A stretch of 52,152 bases of DNA from an uncultured Clostridia bacterium (GTDB lineage: Bacteria; Bacillota; Clostridia; UBA1381), in assembly GCA_910585485.1 (NCBI GenBank), contig CAJUEZ010000013.1, positions 1-52,152 of the forward strand, written 5' to 3'. The translations under genes and the position numbers were made by a program. The first letter of the stretch is position 1, and each line of letters begins with the position of its first letter. This document shows, piece after piece, positions 24,352-33,156 of the stretch. The notes under the pieces were generated by a model, which was not told where the DNA came from, made no database searches, and saw only the letters and a list, made by a program, of their open reading frames with translations.

Positions 24352-25761
24352 TTAGATTGGATATGTTTTGTTTTCCATATCTACTAAATCAGCGTCTATT
24401 TTATATTTCTGAGCGCGTCTGTATTCAAAGAATTTAACCGCTACCTGACCAAACAGCGCATATGACAATACGTCCTCATCCTGTTCAATCCATTCCGCGC
24501 ATTCTTTTCTCATCTTATCAAGTTCCGGCTCTAATGTATCCGCATAACGACATGTAACACGCTTTTCGTCTCCGATAATCTTCTTGACAATTTCATCTGA
24601 AATCGGTGCAGGTGTAGCGCCGTACTCACCTCTGACGATACCCTTTGTCTCGTTCGGTATCATCTTATATCTCTCACCCGTGATTACGTTCATAACAGCC
24701 TGTGTTCCGACAATCTGAGAAGACGGTGTAACAAGCGGCGGATAACCAAGGTCGGCTCTTACTCTCGGTACTTCCTTAAGCACTTCCGCAAACTTATCCT
24801 CAGCGCCCATCTGCTTAAGCTGAGATACCATGTTGGACAGCATACCGCCCGGTACCTGATATTTAAGCGTGTTAATATCAACACCCATAACCTTTGTGTT
24901 AAGCAGTCCGCTGTCAAGATATTTTTGTCTTAGCGGAACAAAATACTCTGTGATTTCTGTAAGCGCGTCAAGGTCAAGACCCGTGTCGTACTCCGTACCC
25001 TGCAAAGCCGCAACCATAGGCTCTGTCGGAGGCTGTGACGTACCCATAGCCAACGGAGACATTGCACAGTCAATTACGTCAACACCTGCCTCAATAGCTT
25101 TCAGATATGTCATTGACGCGACACCTGATGTATAATGAGTATGAAGCTGAATAGGAATTTTAACAGCCTGCTTCATCTTCGATACAAGGTCATACGCGGT
25201 GTACGGAAGAAGAAGACCCGACATATCCTTTATACAAATCGAGTCAGCGCCCATATTTTCAAGTTGCTTTGCCATATCAACAAACTTTTCGTTTGTATGA
25301 TAATCAGACAAAGTATAACATACCGTAGCCTGAAGGTGTCCGCCTTCTTTTTTACAAGCATTTATCGCGCATTCAAGATTACGCACATCATTAAGCGCGT
25401 CAAAAATTCTCAGAATATCAATACCGTTGGCTATTGACTTCTGTACAAAATACTCAACAATATCGTCGGCATAATGTCTGTAACCAAGTATATTCTGACC
25501 TCTGAAAAGCATTTGAAGAGGCGTATTTTTTGCCTTATCCTTAATCTTTCTCAATCTTTCCCACGGATCCTCGTTAAGAAATCTCAAACAAGAATCAAAA
25601 GTGGCTCCGCCCCATGCCTCTAAAGAATGATAACCAATCTTATCCATCTTTTCAACGATGGGAAGAATATCTTCTGTAGTCATTCTTGTCGCTATAAGCG
25701 ACTGGTGAGCGTCTCTAAGGACTGTTTCGGTAATTTCTACCGCTTTATTTCCTTTTGCCAT
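24352..25761 (-). CDS. oadA: OadA-like carboxyltransferase (oxaloacetate decarboxylase alpha / transcarboxylase 5S-type)
   Basis: A 469-residue TIM-barrel carboxyltransferase that moves a carboxyl group between oxaloacetate/pyruvate and biotin. The metal-site motifs are clear: RDAHQS at 16-21, CIKDMSG with the lysine expected to be carbamylated, and HTHYTSG with the two histidine ligands. It lacks the C-terminal biotinyl domain of longer OadA proteins, so it must use the separate biotin carrier of this operon. Its length is close to the 5S subunit of propionibacterial transcarboxylase. It is the last gene of the operon, 26 bases after the beta subunit. Confidence 0.9.
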   Translation of the reverse strand: MAKGNKAVEITETVLRDAHQSLIATRMTTEDILPIVEKMDKIGYHSLEAWGGATFDSCLRFLNEDPWERLRKIKDKAKNTPLQMLFRGQNILGYRHYADDIVEYFVQKSIANGIDILRIFDALNDVRNLECAINACKKEGGHLQATVCYTLSDYHTNEKFVDMAKQLENMGADSICIKDMSGLLLPYTAYDLVSKMKQAVKIPIQLHTHYTSGVASMTYLKAIEAGVDVIDCAMSPLAMGTSQPPTEPMVAALQGTEYDTGLDLDALTEITEYFVPLRQKYLDSGLLNTKVMGVDINTLKYQVPGGMLSNMVSQLKQMGAEDKFAEVLKEVPRVRADLGYPPLVTPSSQIVGTQAVMNVITGERYKMIPNETKGIVRGEYGATPAPISDEIVKKIIGDEKRVTCRYADTLEPELDKMRKECAEWIEQDEDVLSYALFGQVAVKFFEYRRAQKYKIDADLVDMENKTYPI

Positions 25762-25787
25762 TTATTTTCACTCCTTTATTATCTTAA

Positions 25788-27041
25788 TTAAATATTACTG
25801 AACATTGCAAGGAATACACCTGCCGCAACAGCACTGCCTATAACTCCCGCAACATTCGGTCCCATCGCGTGCATCAAAAGGAAATTCGAAGGATTCTCCT
25901 TTTGTCCGACTGTCTGAGACACTCTCGCCGCCATCGGCACGGCACTAACACCCGCGCTTCCGATAAGAGGATTAACCTTGCCTTTTGTAAGCCAACACAT
26001 AATATCGCCAAGGAACAATCCACCTGCTGTAGAGAAGCAAAACGCTATAAGTCCAAGCACGATAATTCCTATTGTCTGCCATGACAGGAAGCTTGAAGCT
26101 GTAGCCGTAGCACCCACTGTCACGCCAAGGAACAATGTTATTATATTCATAAGTTCATTTTGAGCCATCTTTGAAAGTCTGTCAACAACACCTGACTCCT
26201 TCATCAGATTACCAAGCATAAGACAACCGACCAGTGAAACAGCGTCAGGAATAATTAAAGCAACCACTATTGTTACTATAATCGGGAACAAGATTTTCTC
26301 CGTCTTTGAGACCGGTCTTAACTGTTCCATAACAATCATTCTGTCCTTTTTACGAGTCATAAGCTTCATAATAGGAGGCTGAATAACAGGTATCAGTGCC
26401 ATATATGAATATGCCGCAACCGCTATTGCGGGAAGCAATGCCGGAGCGAGTGTTTTTGTAACGTAAATAGCGGTAGGTCCATCCGCGCCGCCTATAATAC
26501 CGATAGACGCTGCCTCTTTTAGTCCAAAACTTATTGATGGAACAAGCGCGCTTAAAACAAGCGCTCCGATAAATGTAAAGAATACTCCGAACTGCGCTGC
26601 CGCACCAAGAAGAATACTCTTCGGATTAGCAATCAACGGGCCAAAATCCGTCATACAGCCAATTCCGATAAAGATAAGCGGCGGATAAATCCCAAGTTTG
26701 ACTCCCAGATAAAGCAAGTCTAAAAGTCCGCCATGTTGGCATATATATCCGACATTTATATATTTTCCGTCCGTCATATACTGCGGATCCGTAAAGAATT
26801 CGGTGTGCATCATAATCGCGTTTGAATCTTTTAACATAGGCAAATTTGAAAGAAGCATACCGAACGCAATCGGAAGCAGAAGCAGCGGCTCGAATTTTTT
26901 TACTATAGCAAGATACAGAAGTACGCACGCTATCGCAATCATAATAATTGTTTTTACAGCGGTTACAATGTCTCCGCCGCCCTGGAAAAACAGCGCGTAA
27001 AATCCCGTATTTTGCAAAAAGTTTGAAAAGCTTTCTAACAC
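25788..27041 (-). CDS. Na+-pumping decarboxylase beta subunit (OadB/GcdB/MmdB family)
   Basis: A 417-residue integral membrane protein that couples decarboxylation of carboxybiotin to sodium export. The family signature GGADGPTAIYVTK holds D187, equivalent to the sodium-linked aspartate of OadB; conserved polar helices follow. The start is GTG 27041 with GGTGA seven bases before it. It is the only membrane pump in the operon and would have to serve both carboxyltransferases. The family name (oxaloacetate, glutaconyl-CoA or methylmalonyl-CoA) depends on the partner. Confidence 0.92.
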   Translation of the reverse strand: MLESFSNFLQNTGFYALFFQGGGDIVTAVKTIIMIAIACVLLYLAIVKKFEPLLLLPIAFGMLLSNLPMLKDSNAIMMHTEFFTDPQYMTDGKYINVGYICQHGGLLDLLYLGVKLGIYPPLIFIGIGCMTDFGPLIANPKSILLGAAAQFGVFFTFIGALVLSALVPSISFGLKEAASIGIIGGADGPTAIYVTKTLAPALLPAIAVAAYSYMALIPVIQPPIMKLMTRKKDRMIVMEQLRPVSKTEKILFPIIVTIVVALIIPDAVSLVGCLMLGNLMKESGVVDRLSKMAQNELMNIITLFLGVTVGATATASSFLSWQTIGIIVLGLIAFCFSTAGGLFLGDIMCWLTKGKVNPLIGSAGVSAVPMAARVSQTVGQKENPSNFLLMHAMGPNVAGVIGSAVAAGVFLAMFSNI

Positions 27042-27073
27042 TTTTTTGTCACCACTTTCTATAATTTACTGCA

Positions 27074-27454
27074 TTAGTTTACAGAAACTATCACATCGCC
27101 GCTGTTTACGCTGTCACCTGCTGATACGCTTATTCCGGCAACTGTACCGTCAACACCCGCAAAAATCTCATTTTCCATCTTCATAGCTTCCAAAACAGCC
27201 ACTAATGTGCCTGACTCAACCTTATCTCCCACATTAACCTTTACTGACACGATTGTTCCGGGCATAGGAGCCTTAACCTGCTTAGCACCCGCAACAGGAG
27301 CAGCCTTTGGCGCTGAAGCCGCTTTAGGCGCAGCGGCAGGAGCCGCTGAAGGAACAGGAGCTGAAACTACCGGCGCAGATGTCTGCGCGCCGCCGATTTC
27401 CTCTACATCAACCTCATATGTTTTACCATTTACTGAAATATTGAACTTTCTCAT
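27074..27454 (-). CDS. Biotin carboxyl carrier protein
   Basis: A 126-residue carrier: a short N-terminal segment, an Ala/Pro-rich flexible linker (~25-57) and a C-terminal biotinyl domain (~58-126) with the biotinylation motif EAMKM, biotin on K92. The size and layout match the transcarboxylase 1.3S subunit and MmdC. It carries carboxybiotin from the carboxyltransferases to the membrane beta subunit. It lies 13 bases after the small anchor subunit gene. Confidence 0.93.
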   Translation of the reverse strand: MRKFNISVNGKTYEVDVEEIGGAQTSAPVVSAPVPSAAPAAAPKAASAPKAAPVAGAKQVKAPMPGTIVSVKVNVGDKVESGTLVAVLEAMKMENEIFAGVDGTVAGISVSAGDSVNSGDVIVSVN

Positions 27455-27467
27455 TAGATTTACCTCC

Positions 27468-27860
27468 TTAGAATCTGCTATTTATTGTTTCAGTTACACC
27501 CGCCTTATTCCAAGCAGGCATCTTATTATCAATTCTTCTGTACGACTTAATTTTCAAATTATAAGTCGAGGTATTAAGACTTGCCGCAACTGCCGCCGCA
27601 AGCACTGCTACCAACTCAGTTTCATCGACATTGTCATCTATAACCGGAGCTTGCTGCTCCTGAACTTTTGCGCTTTGAACAGCTACTTGCTGTGCTTTTG
27701 GCTTTTGTCTGAATATCAATTTAAACAGCATAAGCACAATCATTAAGATAATCAGCACTGAAAAAACTATGGAAAGCCCTACCAAAGTAGTTGTTCCTCC
27801 TGTGACAAGAGCGTCACTCAAAGACACGTTTTGTCCTGTCAATAATCCATCTGAATACAT
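27468..27860 (-). CDS. OadG-like small membrane subunit (gamma/delta)
   Basis: A 130-residue protein with one membrane helix (~23-47) followed by a basic-to-acidic cytoplasmic tail rich in Ala, Gln and Val. OadG/MmdD subunits of this kind tether the peripheral carboxyltransferase to the beta subunit. The C-terminal part (~75-130) resembles MmdD tails by its LVAVLAAAVAASL segment. It lies between the 12S-like gene and the biotin carrier gene. Confidence 0.8.
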   Translation of the reverse strand: MYSDGLLTGQNVSLSDALVTGGTTTLVGLSIVFSVLIILMIVLMLFKLIFRQKPKAQQVAVQSAKVQEQQAPVIDDNVDETELVAVLAAAVAASLNTSTYNLKIKSYRRIDNKMPAWNKAGVTETINSRF

Positions 27861-27882
27861 ATCAAAAATCTCCTTTCACTCA

Positions 27883-29433
27883 TTATACAGGAAGATTTCC
27901 ATGCTTCTTTGCAGGTCTTGACTCACGCTTTGAAGCAAGCATCTCAAGAGCCGCTATTATTCTCGGTCTTGTTGAGTCAGGCTCAATAACATCATCCACA
28001 TATCCGCGTTTTGCGGCTTCATAAGGAGAAGCAAACTTATTTCTGTATTCCTGAATCTTTTCATTTCTTGTTGCAACCGGATCAGAACTCTCTTTAATAT
28101 CCTTTTTAAATATGATATTTGCCGCGCCGTCCGGTCCCATAACAGCGATTTCAGCCGTCGGCCACGCCATTACCATATCAGCGCCAAGATTCTTTGAATT
28201 CATGGCTATGTAGGCGCCACCATACGCTTTTCTCAGTATTACATTAATTTTAGGAACTGTCGCCTCAGAGAAGGCATACAGAAGCTTTGCTCCGTGTCTT
28301 ATAATTCCGTTCTGCTCCTGCTCAATACCCGGGAAATATCCCGGCACATCAGTAAGAGTAAGAAGTGGAATATTAAAGCTGTCACAGAATCTTACAAATC
28401 TTGCCGCCTTATCAGATGAGTTAACATCAAGTGAACCCGCCATTACCTTAGGCTGATTTGCAACAATACCGACAACCTGTCCGTTCATTCTCGCAAAACC
28501 AACAACAATATTCATAGCGAAGTTTTCCTGAACCTCGAAGAAATCAGCATTATCAACTATTTCCGCAATCACCTTCTTGACATCATAAGCCTTATTCGGC
28601 TCATCCGGAACTATTGAAGAAAGATTTTCAGACAGACGGTTTATTTCATCTGTTGAAGGCTCATATGGTGCTTCTTCAAGATTGTTTGACGGAAGATATG
28701 ATAACAATTTTCTTATCTTCGCAATACATTCTTCATCATTTGCCGCTTTAAAATGCGCCACACCTGATTTTGAAGTATGCGTTGCCGCTCCTCCCAATTC
28801 CTCGCTTGTAACCGTTTCACCCGTAACAGAACTGATTACCTGCGGACCTGTGATAAACATCTGACTTGTATTTTCAACCATGAAAATAAAATCTGTTATA
28901 GCCGGTGAGTACACCGCTCCTCCGGCGCATGGTCCCATAATAACCGAAATCTGAGGAATCACACCGCTGCTTAAAGTGTTTCTGTAAAAAATCTCGCCAA
29001 AACCCGAAAGAGCGTCTATGCCCTCTTGGATTCTTGCGCCGCCGCTATCATTCATTCCTATTATCGGCGCTCCCATTTTAGCAGCCATATCCATGACTTT
29101 ACATATCTTCTTCGCGTGCATTTCGCCAAGAGAACCGCCTATCACAGTGAAATCTTGGGCATAAACATATACAAGACGTCCGTCTACCGTTCCGTAGCCT
29201 GTGACAACTCCCTCTCCCGGTGCCTCCACACAGTCCATTCCGAATTCATTGCATCTGTGTGTCACAAAAGCATCAATTTCAACAAAGCTGCCATCGTCTA
29301 AAAGAGCGTTTATTCTTTCACGAGCAGTTAGCTTGCCGCTATCATGCTGCTTTTTGATTTTTGCTTCACCGCCGCCATTATTTATAATATTTCTGCGGTA
29401 TTGAAGTTCAGTCAATTTATCAACTGTTCCCAT
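27883..29433 (-). CDS. mmdA: Methylmalonyl-CoA decarboxylase alpha subunit / acyl-CoA carboxyltransferase (12S-type)
   Basis: A 516-residue acyl-CoA carboxyltransferase with two crotonase-like halves. The N-half contains GGSLGEMHAKKI and NDSGGARIQEG; the C-half contains ITLTDVPGYFPG-type residues (LTDVPGYFPG) and RKAYGGAYIAM, the oxyanion-hole glycines. Length agrees with MmdA and with the transcarboxylase 12S subunit. It moves CO2 from methylmalonyl-CoA to biotin or the reverse. It is the first gene of the operon and has its own promoter. Confidence 0.93.
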   Translation of the reverse strand: MGTVDKLTELQYRRNIINNGGGEAKIKKQHDSGKLTARERINALLDDGSFVEIDAFVTHRCNEFGMDCVEAPGEGVVTGYGTVDGRLVYVYAQDFTVIGGSLGEMHAKKICKVMDMAAKMGAPIIGMNDSGGARIQEGIDALSGFGEIFYRNTLSSGVIPQISVIMGPCAGGAVYSPAITDFIFMVENTSQMFITGPQVISSVTGETVTSEELGGAATHTSKSGVAHFKAANDEECIAKIRKLLSYLPSNNLEEAPYEPSTDEINRLSENLSSIVPDEPNKAYDVKKVIAEIVDNADFFEVQENFAMNIVVGFARMNGQVVGIVANQPKVMAGSLDVNSSDKAARFVRFCDSFNIPLLTLTDVPGYFPGIEQEQNGIIRHGAKLLYAFSEATVPKINVILRKAYGGAYIAMNSKNLGADMVMAWPTAEIAVMGPDGAANIIFKKDIKESSDPVATRNEKIQEYRNKFASPYEAAKRGYVDDVIEPDSTRPRIIAALEMLASKRESRPAKKHGNLPV

Positions 29434-29495
29434 GATTTAACCTCCATTGTTTATAGTTTTAGAGATAAATTTCCAAAAAAATATACCTAAATTAT

Positions 29496-29524
29496 ATTAT
29501 ACCTTAAAATATATTTTTTTTCAA
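29496..29524 (-). promoter_or_regulatory. Sigma-A promoter of the biotin decarboxylase operon
   Basis: Minus-strand TTGAAA (29524-29519), 17-base spacer, TATAAT (29501-29496). Two copies of an ACAA(A)TTTGTGA-like sequence lie upstream, ending at 29544 and 29581, 37 bases apart; they could bind a regulator. Confidence 0.75.
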
Positions 29525-29606
29525 TCATTTTTTGGTACTTTTTTCACAAATTGTCATTCAAAAAAATCATGATATTTATGTCACAAATTTGTATATGATA
29601 CACAAA

Positions 29607-29632
29607 AAGCGATGAACAAAGTTCATCGCTTA
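29607..29632 (-). terminator. Terminator of the dac-rluB unit
   Basis: Stem AGCGATGAAC/GTTCATCGCT (29609-29617 region with 29621-29630), three-base loop, followed on the minus strand by a T-run. Confidence 0.85.
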
Positions 29633-29692
29633 TAAAAACATTCTTTTAATCATAATCGGTTTTATACCGGCAAGTCATAAATAAAACTTGTT

Positions 29693-30418
29693 TTACTTGT
29701 TCTTTAAATAATTAATCTCATGGCTCGTCAGGTATCTCCATCTTCCTAAAGGTAGATTTCCCAGTTCCACTGTGCCGATTTGTATCCTTTGCAGCGCCGT
29801 CACTGTGCATCCTATCGCTTCAAACATTTTACGCACTTGACGATTTTTACCCTCATGTATAGTTATTTTTATCATTGTGTGTCCGTCAAACGCGTCAAGT
29901 ATCTCAGCCTGTGCCGGAGAAGTCTTATAGCCGTCTATAATCACTCCGCTCTTGAGTTTATTAATTCCTCCTTTTGTCACACCGCCCTTAATTGTCGCGA
30001 TATATGTTTTATCAATATGAAACTTAGGGTGAGTGACACGATAAGTAAAATCACCATCGTTTGTCATTAATAGCAATCCCTCTGTTTCATAATCCAATCT
30101 ACCTACAGGAAACATCCTGACATCTCCCAAATCCTCGCGGATAAGGTCCACAACAGTAGGACGTTCAAATTGGTCTTTAGCCGTGGATACATATCCGACA
30201 GGCTTATTGAGCATGATATAATATTTTTTATTTTTTATTTTGATTTCTTTCCCGTCAAGCGCGATTAAATCAGCGCCTATTTCCACTTTGACTCCCTGTT
30301 CTATAATTTTTTCGCCGTTTACACTGATTCTGCCGTCCTCTATAAGCTTTTCAGCCGCGCGCCTTGACGCTGCTCCGCTCATTGCGATGTATTTTTGTAA
30401 TCTTACTATTTCTCCCAT
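29693..30418 (-). CDS. rluB: RluB/RsuA-family rRNA pseudouridine synthase
   Basis: A 241-residue enzyme: an N-terminal S4 RNA-binding domain (~1-60, with SRRAAEKLIEDGRISVNG) and a pseudouridine synthase domain holding the catalytic-loop motif PVGRLDYETEGLLLMTNDG, whose aspartate attacks uridine. RluB modifies U2605-equivalent of 23S rRNA; RsuA-type specificity for 16S cannot be excluded. It starts 17 bases after the stop of the carboxypeptidase gene and is probably cotranscribed with it. Confidence 0.9.
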   Translation of the reverse strand: MGEIVRLQKYIAMSGAASRRAAEKLIEDGRISVNGEKIIEQGVKVEIGADLIALDGKEIKIKNKKYYIMLNKPVGYVSTAKDQFERPTVVDLIREDLGDVRMFPVGRLDYETEGLLLMTNDGDFTYRVTHPKFHIDKTYIATIKGGVTKGGINKLKSGVIIDGYKTSPAQAEILDAFDGHTMIKITIHEGKNRQVRKMFEAIGCTVTALQRIQIGTVELGNLPLGRWRYLTSHEINYLKNK

Positions 30419-30434
30419 GTTTATTTCCTTTCTT

Positions 30435-31556
30435 CTAAAAATGTAACGCTCTTTTCAAAAAACGTGCCGTCATATCCCAAAAACTATTTTTCATCAGTAT
30501 ATTATCATTTCCAAAAATATTTTCTTCTGAAATTATATCAACATTTCCGATTGTATGACCATCGCATTTTATTTCAATATATCCGACTTTTTCGCCCGCG
30601 TTTACCGGCGCTGATAAATCCTCGGCTATATGCGAAACAACCTCAATATTTTCTCTTATGTTTTTTTTTAGCGGAACAATAAAATCCTCAGCCGCAACAA
30701 ACGAGTATTTCTTATCATTTAAATTTGCGGTCTTTATTATTGAGTTCTTTTCCACAGCTTTTTGAGGATAATGCTCTGAAAACGCATAATCAAGCATTTG
30801 CGCGTGATCTTTCCAGTCATCAGGCGCTCCAAGAGTAACCGCGATAAATTCCATATCATCTCTCATCGCGGAGGAAACAAGACATCTTCCGGTTTTTTTT
30901 GTATATCCTGTTTTTATTCCCGTCGCTCCGTCATAGAGCGTCAGCATTTTATTGTGATTTGAAAAATACAGTACTTTATCAGAGTTTATCAGCTTAGTCT
31001 GATATTTTTTTGAAGACACTATTTCTCTGAAATTCTGATTACTCATAGCGTACTTAGCCAGCATTGCCAAATCTTTAGCTGTTGTATAGTGCTCCGGGTC
31101 ATCCAGTCCGCTTGGATTCATGAAATGAGTATTGTTCATTCCGATTTCACGAGCCTTTTCATTCATAATCGCCGCAAACCCTTCCGCGCTTCCGCCGATA
31201 TGCTCAGCAATCGCCAATGCGGCATCGTTTCCTGAATTAAGCATAAGTCCATATAATACATCTTTCATGTATATATTATCACCCTCATATATGTATGCCG
31301 CCGAGCCTTCCTGTCTTCCCGCTGATGCGCTGACAGATACAACCTCGTCCATTTTGCACCTTTCAAGTGCAACAATCGCCGTCATAATTTTAGTGGTGCT
31401 TGCCATTGGACGGCGCTCATCAATATTTTTAGCAAAAACCGTTTCTCCCGTCACAGCGTTTATTATGCACGCGCTATCTGCGCTGTCTGCCATCGCCATA
31501 ACTTTTATCGACGTACAAAGAAGAATAAGCATAACTGTGGTAATTATTCTCTTCAT
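30435..31556 (-). CDS. Serine-type D-alanyl-D-alanine carboxypeptidase (PBP5/DacF family)
   Basis: A 373-residue secreted low-molecular-weight penicillin-binding protein that trims the terminal D-alanine of peptidoglycan stem peptides. A signal peptide covers ~1-22. All three active-site motifs are present: S53-T-T-K56, S108-G-N110 and K215-T-G217. A C-terminal beta domain (~270-345) and a final amphipathic stretch for membrane attachment follow. The context with rluB downstream recalls the dacF/ypuI regions of Firmicutes. The exact paralogue (DacA, DacB or DacF) is not settled. Confidence 0.92.
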   Translation of the reverse strand: MKRIITTVMLILLCTSIKVMAMADSADSACIINAVTGETVFAKNIDERRPMASTTKIMTAIVALERCKMDEVVSVSASAGRQEGSAAYIYEGDNIYMKDVLYGLMLNSGNDAALAIAEHIGGSAEGFAAIMNEKAREIGMNNTHFMNPSGLDDPEHYTTAKDLAMLAKYAMSNQNFREIVSSKKYQTKLINSDKVLYFSNHNKMLTLYDGATGIKTGYTKKTGRCLVSSAMRDDMEFIAVTLGAPDDWKDHAQMLDYAFSEHYPQKAVEKNSIIKTANLNDKKYSFVAAEDFIVPLKKNIRENIEVVSHIAEDLSAPVNAGEKVGYIEIKCDGHTIGNVDIISEENIFGNDNILMKNSFWDMTARFLKRALHF

Positions 31557-31602
31557 TAATCCACATCTCCAAAACTAACTTGATTTCTGTTTTAAATTTT
31601 GA

Positions 31603-31631
31603 TTGACAAATCGGTTTAAAGCTGATATAAT
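31603..31631 (+). promoter_or_regulatory. Consensus sigma-A promoter of tRNA-Leu
   Basis: TTGACA (31603-31608), 17-base spacer, TATAAT (31626-31631), a perfect consensus 18 bases before the tRNA. Confidence 0.88.
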
Positions 31632-31649
31632 ATATCTCGTCTTAAAAAT

Positions 31650-31733
31650 GCGAGGGTGGCGGAATAGGCAGACGCGCACGTTTGAGGGGCGTGTGGTTTA
31701 ACCGTGCCGGTTCAAGTCCGGTCCCTCGCACCA
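31650..31733 (+). tRNA. tRNA-Leu (anticodon GAG)
   Basis: An 84-base class II tRNA with encoded CCA. The acceptor GCGAGGG pairs with CCCTCGC, the anticodon loop TTGAGGG gives GAG, and a variable arm (GGT-TTA-ACC) lies before the T-arm GGTTCAAGTCC. It reads CUC/CUU codons. Confidence 0.94.
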
Positions 31734-31736
31734 ATT

Positions 31737-31772
31737 TGCGGTAATCCTTTTGGATTTGCCGCATTTTTGTTT
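31737..31772 (+). terminator. Terminator of tRNA-Leu
   Basis: Stem GCGGTAATCC with GGATTTGCCGC (one bulge), followed by ATTTTTGTTTTT. The remaining ~135 bases to the next promoter show no gene. Confidence 0.8.
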
Positions 31773-31908
31773 TTATAGGTCTGCCTTTTGTTGTGCCTCT
31801 CCTCCTGATTGCGCTTATTTATATATTAGATTTGTCTGCACTAATATATATATTCTAACACAGCATAGAATATTTATCAACATTTTTCATTTTTTTTGAA
31901 AAAAAGAC

Positions 31909-31937
31909 TTGACATTTTATATTTTTAGTGTTATTAT
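31909..31937 (+). promoter_or_regulatory. Sigma-A promoter of tRNA-Gln
   Basis: TTGACA (31909-31914), 17-base spacer, TATTAT (31932-31937), with A/T-rich sequence upstream resembling an UP element. Confidence 0.8.
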
Positions 31938-31955
31938 ATTATCCGTTGATTATAT

Positions 31956-32029
31956 TGCGGATTTGTGTAAAGGTAGCACTAACGACTCTGACTCGTTCTG
32001 TCCGGGTTCGAATCCTGGATCCGCAGCCA
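31956..32029 (+). tRNA. tRNA-Gln (anticodon CUG)
   Basis: A 74-base cloverleaf with encoded CCA. The acceptor TGCGGAT pairs with ATCCGCA, followed by discriminator G. The anticodon stem AACGA/TCGTT encloses CTCTGAC, giving CTG. The first pair U1:A72 is typical of bacterial tRNA-Gln. Confidence 0.93.
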
Positions 32030-32032
32030 TTT

Positions 32033-32065
32033 TCGGAGTAAGCTTTGCTTACTCCGATTTTTTTG
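32033..32065 (+). terminator. Terminator of tRNA-Gln
   Basis: Stem TCGGAGTAAGC (32033-32043) with GCTTACTCCGA (32047-32057), three-base loop, then a long T-run. Confidence 0.9.
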
Positions 32066-32162
32066 TTTTCTCACAAAATACAATTTATTATCCCTGTTTG
32101 AAATTGAATTTTACTATTTTTATAAAATCTGTTATTCTCACGGACACGTTATATTACCGAAA

Positions 32163-32196
32163 AGGCATTTGCGAAACAAATATAACGCAAATGCCT
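32163..32196 (-). terminator. Terminator of the rnc-smc-ftsY unit
   Basis: Eleven-base arms AGGCATTTGCG (32163-32173) and CGCAAATGCCT (32186-32196), followed on the minus strand by TTTT; it lies 34 bases past the ftsY stop. Confidence 0.75.
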
Positions 32197-32229
32197 ATAC
32201 TTCATATTATTTGTCTTTGCTATTCCTCT

Positions 32230-33147
32230 TTATTCTTCCTCTTCAAACATGGCTCTTGCAAAATCATCAGAGTTAAATTCCTGCAAATCTTCAATTCCTT
32301 CGCCAACTCCAACAAATTTAACAGGTAATCCTTGTTCCTTAGCTATAGATATAACAATTCCGCCCTTTGCCGTTCCATCAAGCTTTGTAAGAATAATGCC
32401 TGTAATCTCCGCAGCTTCAGAAAACAGTTTCGCCTGACTGACAGCATTCTGTCCCGTTGTGGCGTCAAGCACAAGAAGAGTTTCCTTTGCGCTGCTTGGA
32501 AGTTCCCTCTCAATAATACGATTTATCTTCGCAAGTTCCGCCATAAGATTCTTTTTATTATGAAGTCTGCCTGCTGTATCGCATATAAGAATATCCGCGC
32601 CCCTCGCTTTAGCCGCCGAGCACGCGTCAAATACCACTGCCGCCGGGTCACTGTTCTCCTGATGTTTTATAATATCACATCCGCACCTCTGTGCCCATAT
32701 ATCAAGCTGATCTATAGCAGCCGCGCGAAATGTATCTGCGGCGGCAAGTAATACTTTCTTACCCATAGATTTATAGTGAGATGCAATTTTACCTATACTG
32801 GTGGTCTTTCCCACTCCATTTACGCCTATAACAAGTATTACCGAAGGCTGTGTTGACGTGTCTACAGACGAATTATTTTCTTTTAAAATATCACTAATAA
32901 TTTCCTTCAATTCACGTTTCACAAGATTTCCATCCGTAATATGCTTTGACTTTACGTTATTCCGAAGTTCTTCTATAATGTATTCCGAGGTTTCAACTCC
33001 TATATCCGCCATAATCAATGCTTCTTCAAGATTTTCAAATAATTCTTCGTCAACCTTGACAAAAACACTGAATACATTATTCACCTGTTGAGCAATAGAC
33101 TCCCTTGTTTTTGAAAGTCCCGCTTTTAGTTTATCAAATAATCCCAT
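32230..33147 (-). CDS. ftsY: Signal recognition particle receptor FtsY
   Basis: A 305-residue SRP GTPase that docks SRP-ribosome complexes to the membrane translocon. The NG domain is complete: G1 GVNGVGKTTSIGK, the DTFRAAA insertion motif, G3 DTAGR and G4 TKLDG. The N-terminal acidic A domain of E. coli FtsY is absent, as usual in Firmicutes. It lies 9 bases after smc and closes the unit; ffh is not in the window. Confidence 0.96.
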   Translation of the reverse strand: MGLFDKLKAGLSKTRESIAQQVNNVFSVFVKVDEELFENLEEALIMADIGVETSEYIIEELRNNVKSKHITDGNLVKRELKEIISDILKENNSSVDTSTQPSVILVIGVNGVGKTTSIGKIASHYKSMGKKVLLAAADTFRAAAIDQLDIWAQRCGCDIIKHQENSDPAAVVFDACSAAKARGADILICDTAGRLHNKKNLMAELAKINRIIERELPSSAKETLLVLDATTGQNAVSQAKLFSEAAEITGIILTKLDGTAKGGIVISIAKEQGLPVKFVGVGEGIEDLQEFNSDDFARAMFEEEE

Positions 33148-33156
33148 ATTAAACTC

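Noticed and set aside
23438..25761. proC as last gene of the decarboxylase operon
   Set aside because: A terminator-like stem (24313-24343) separates them and there is no functional link.
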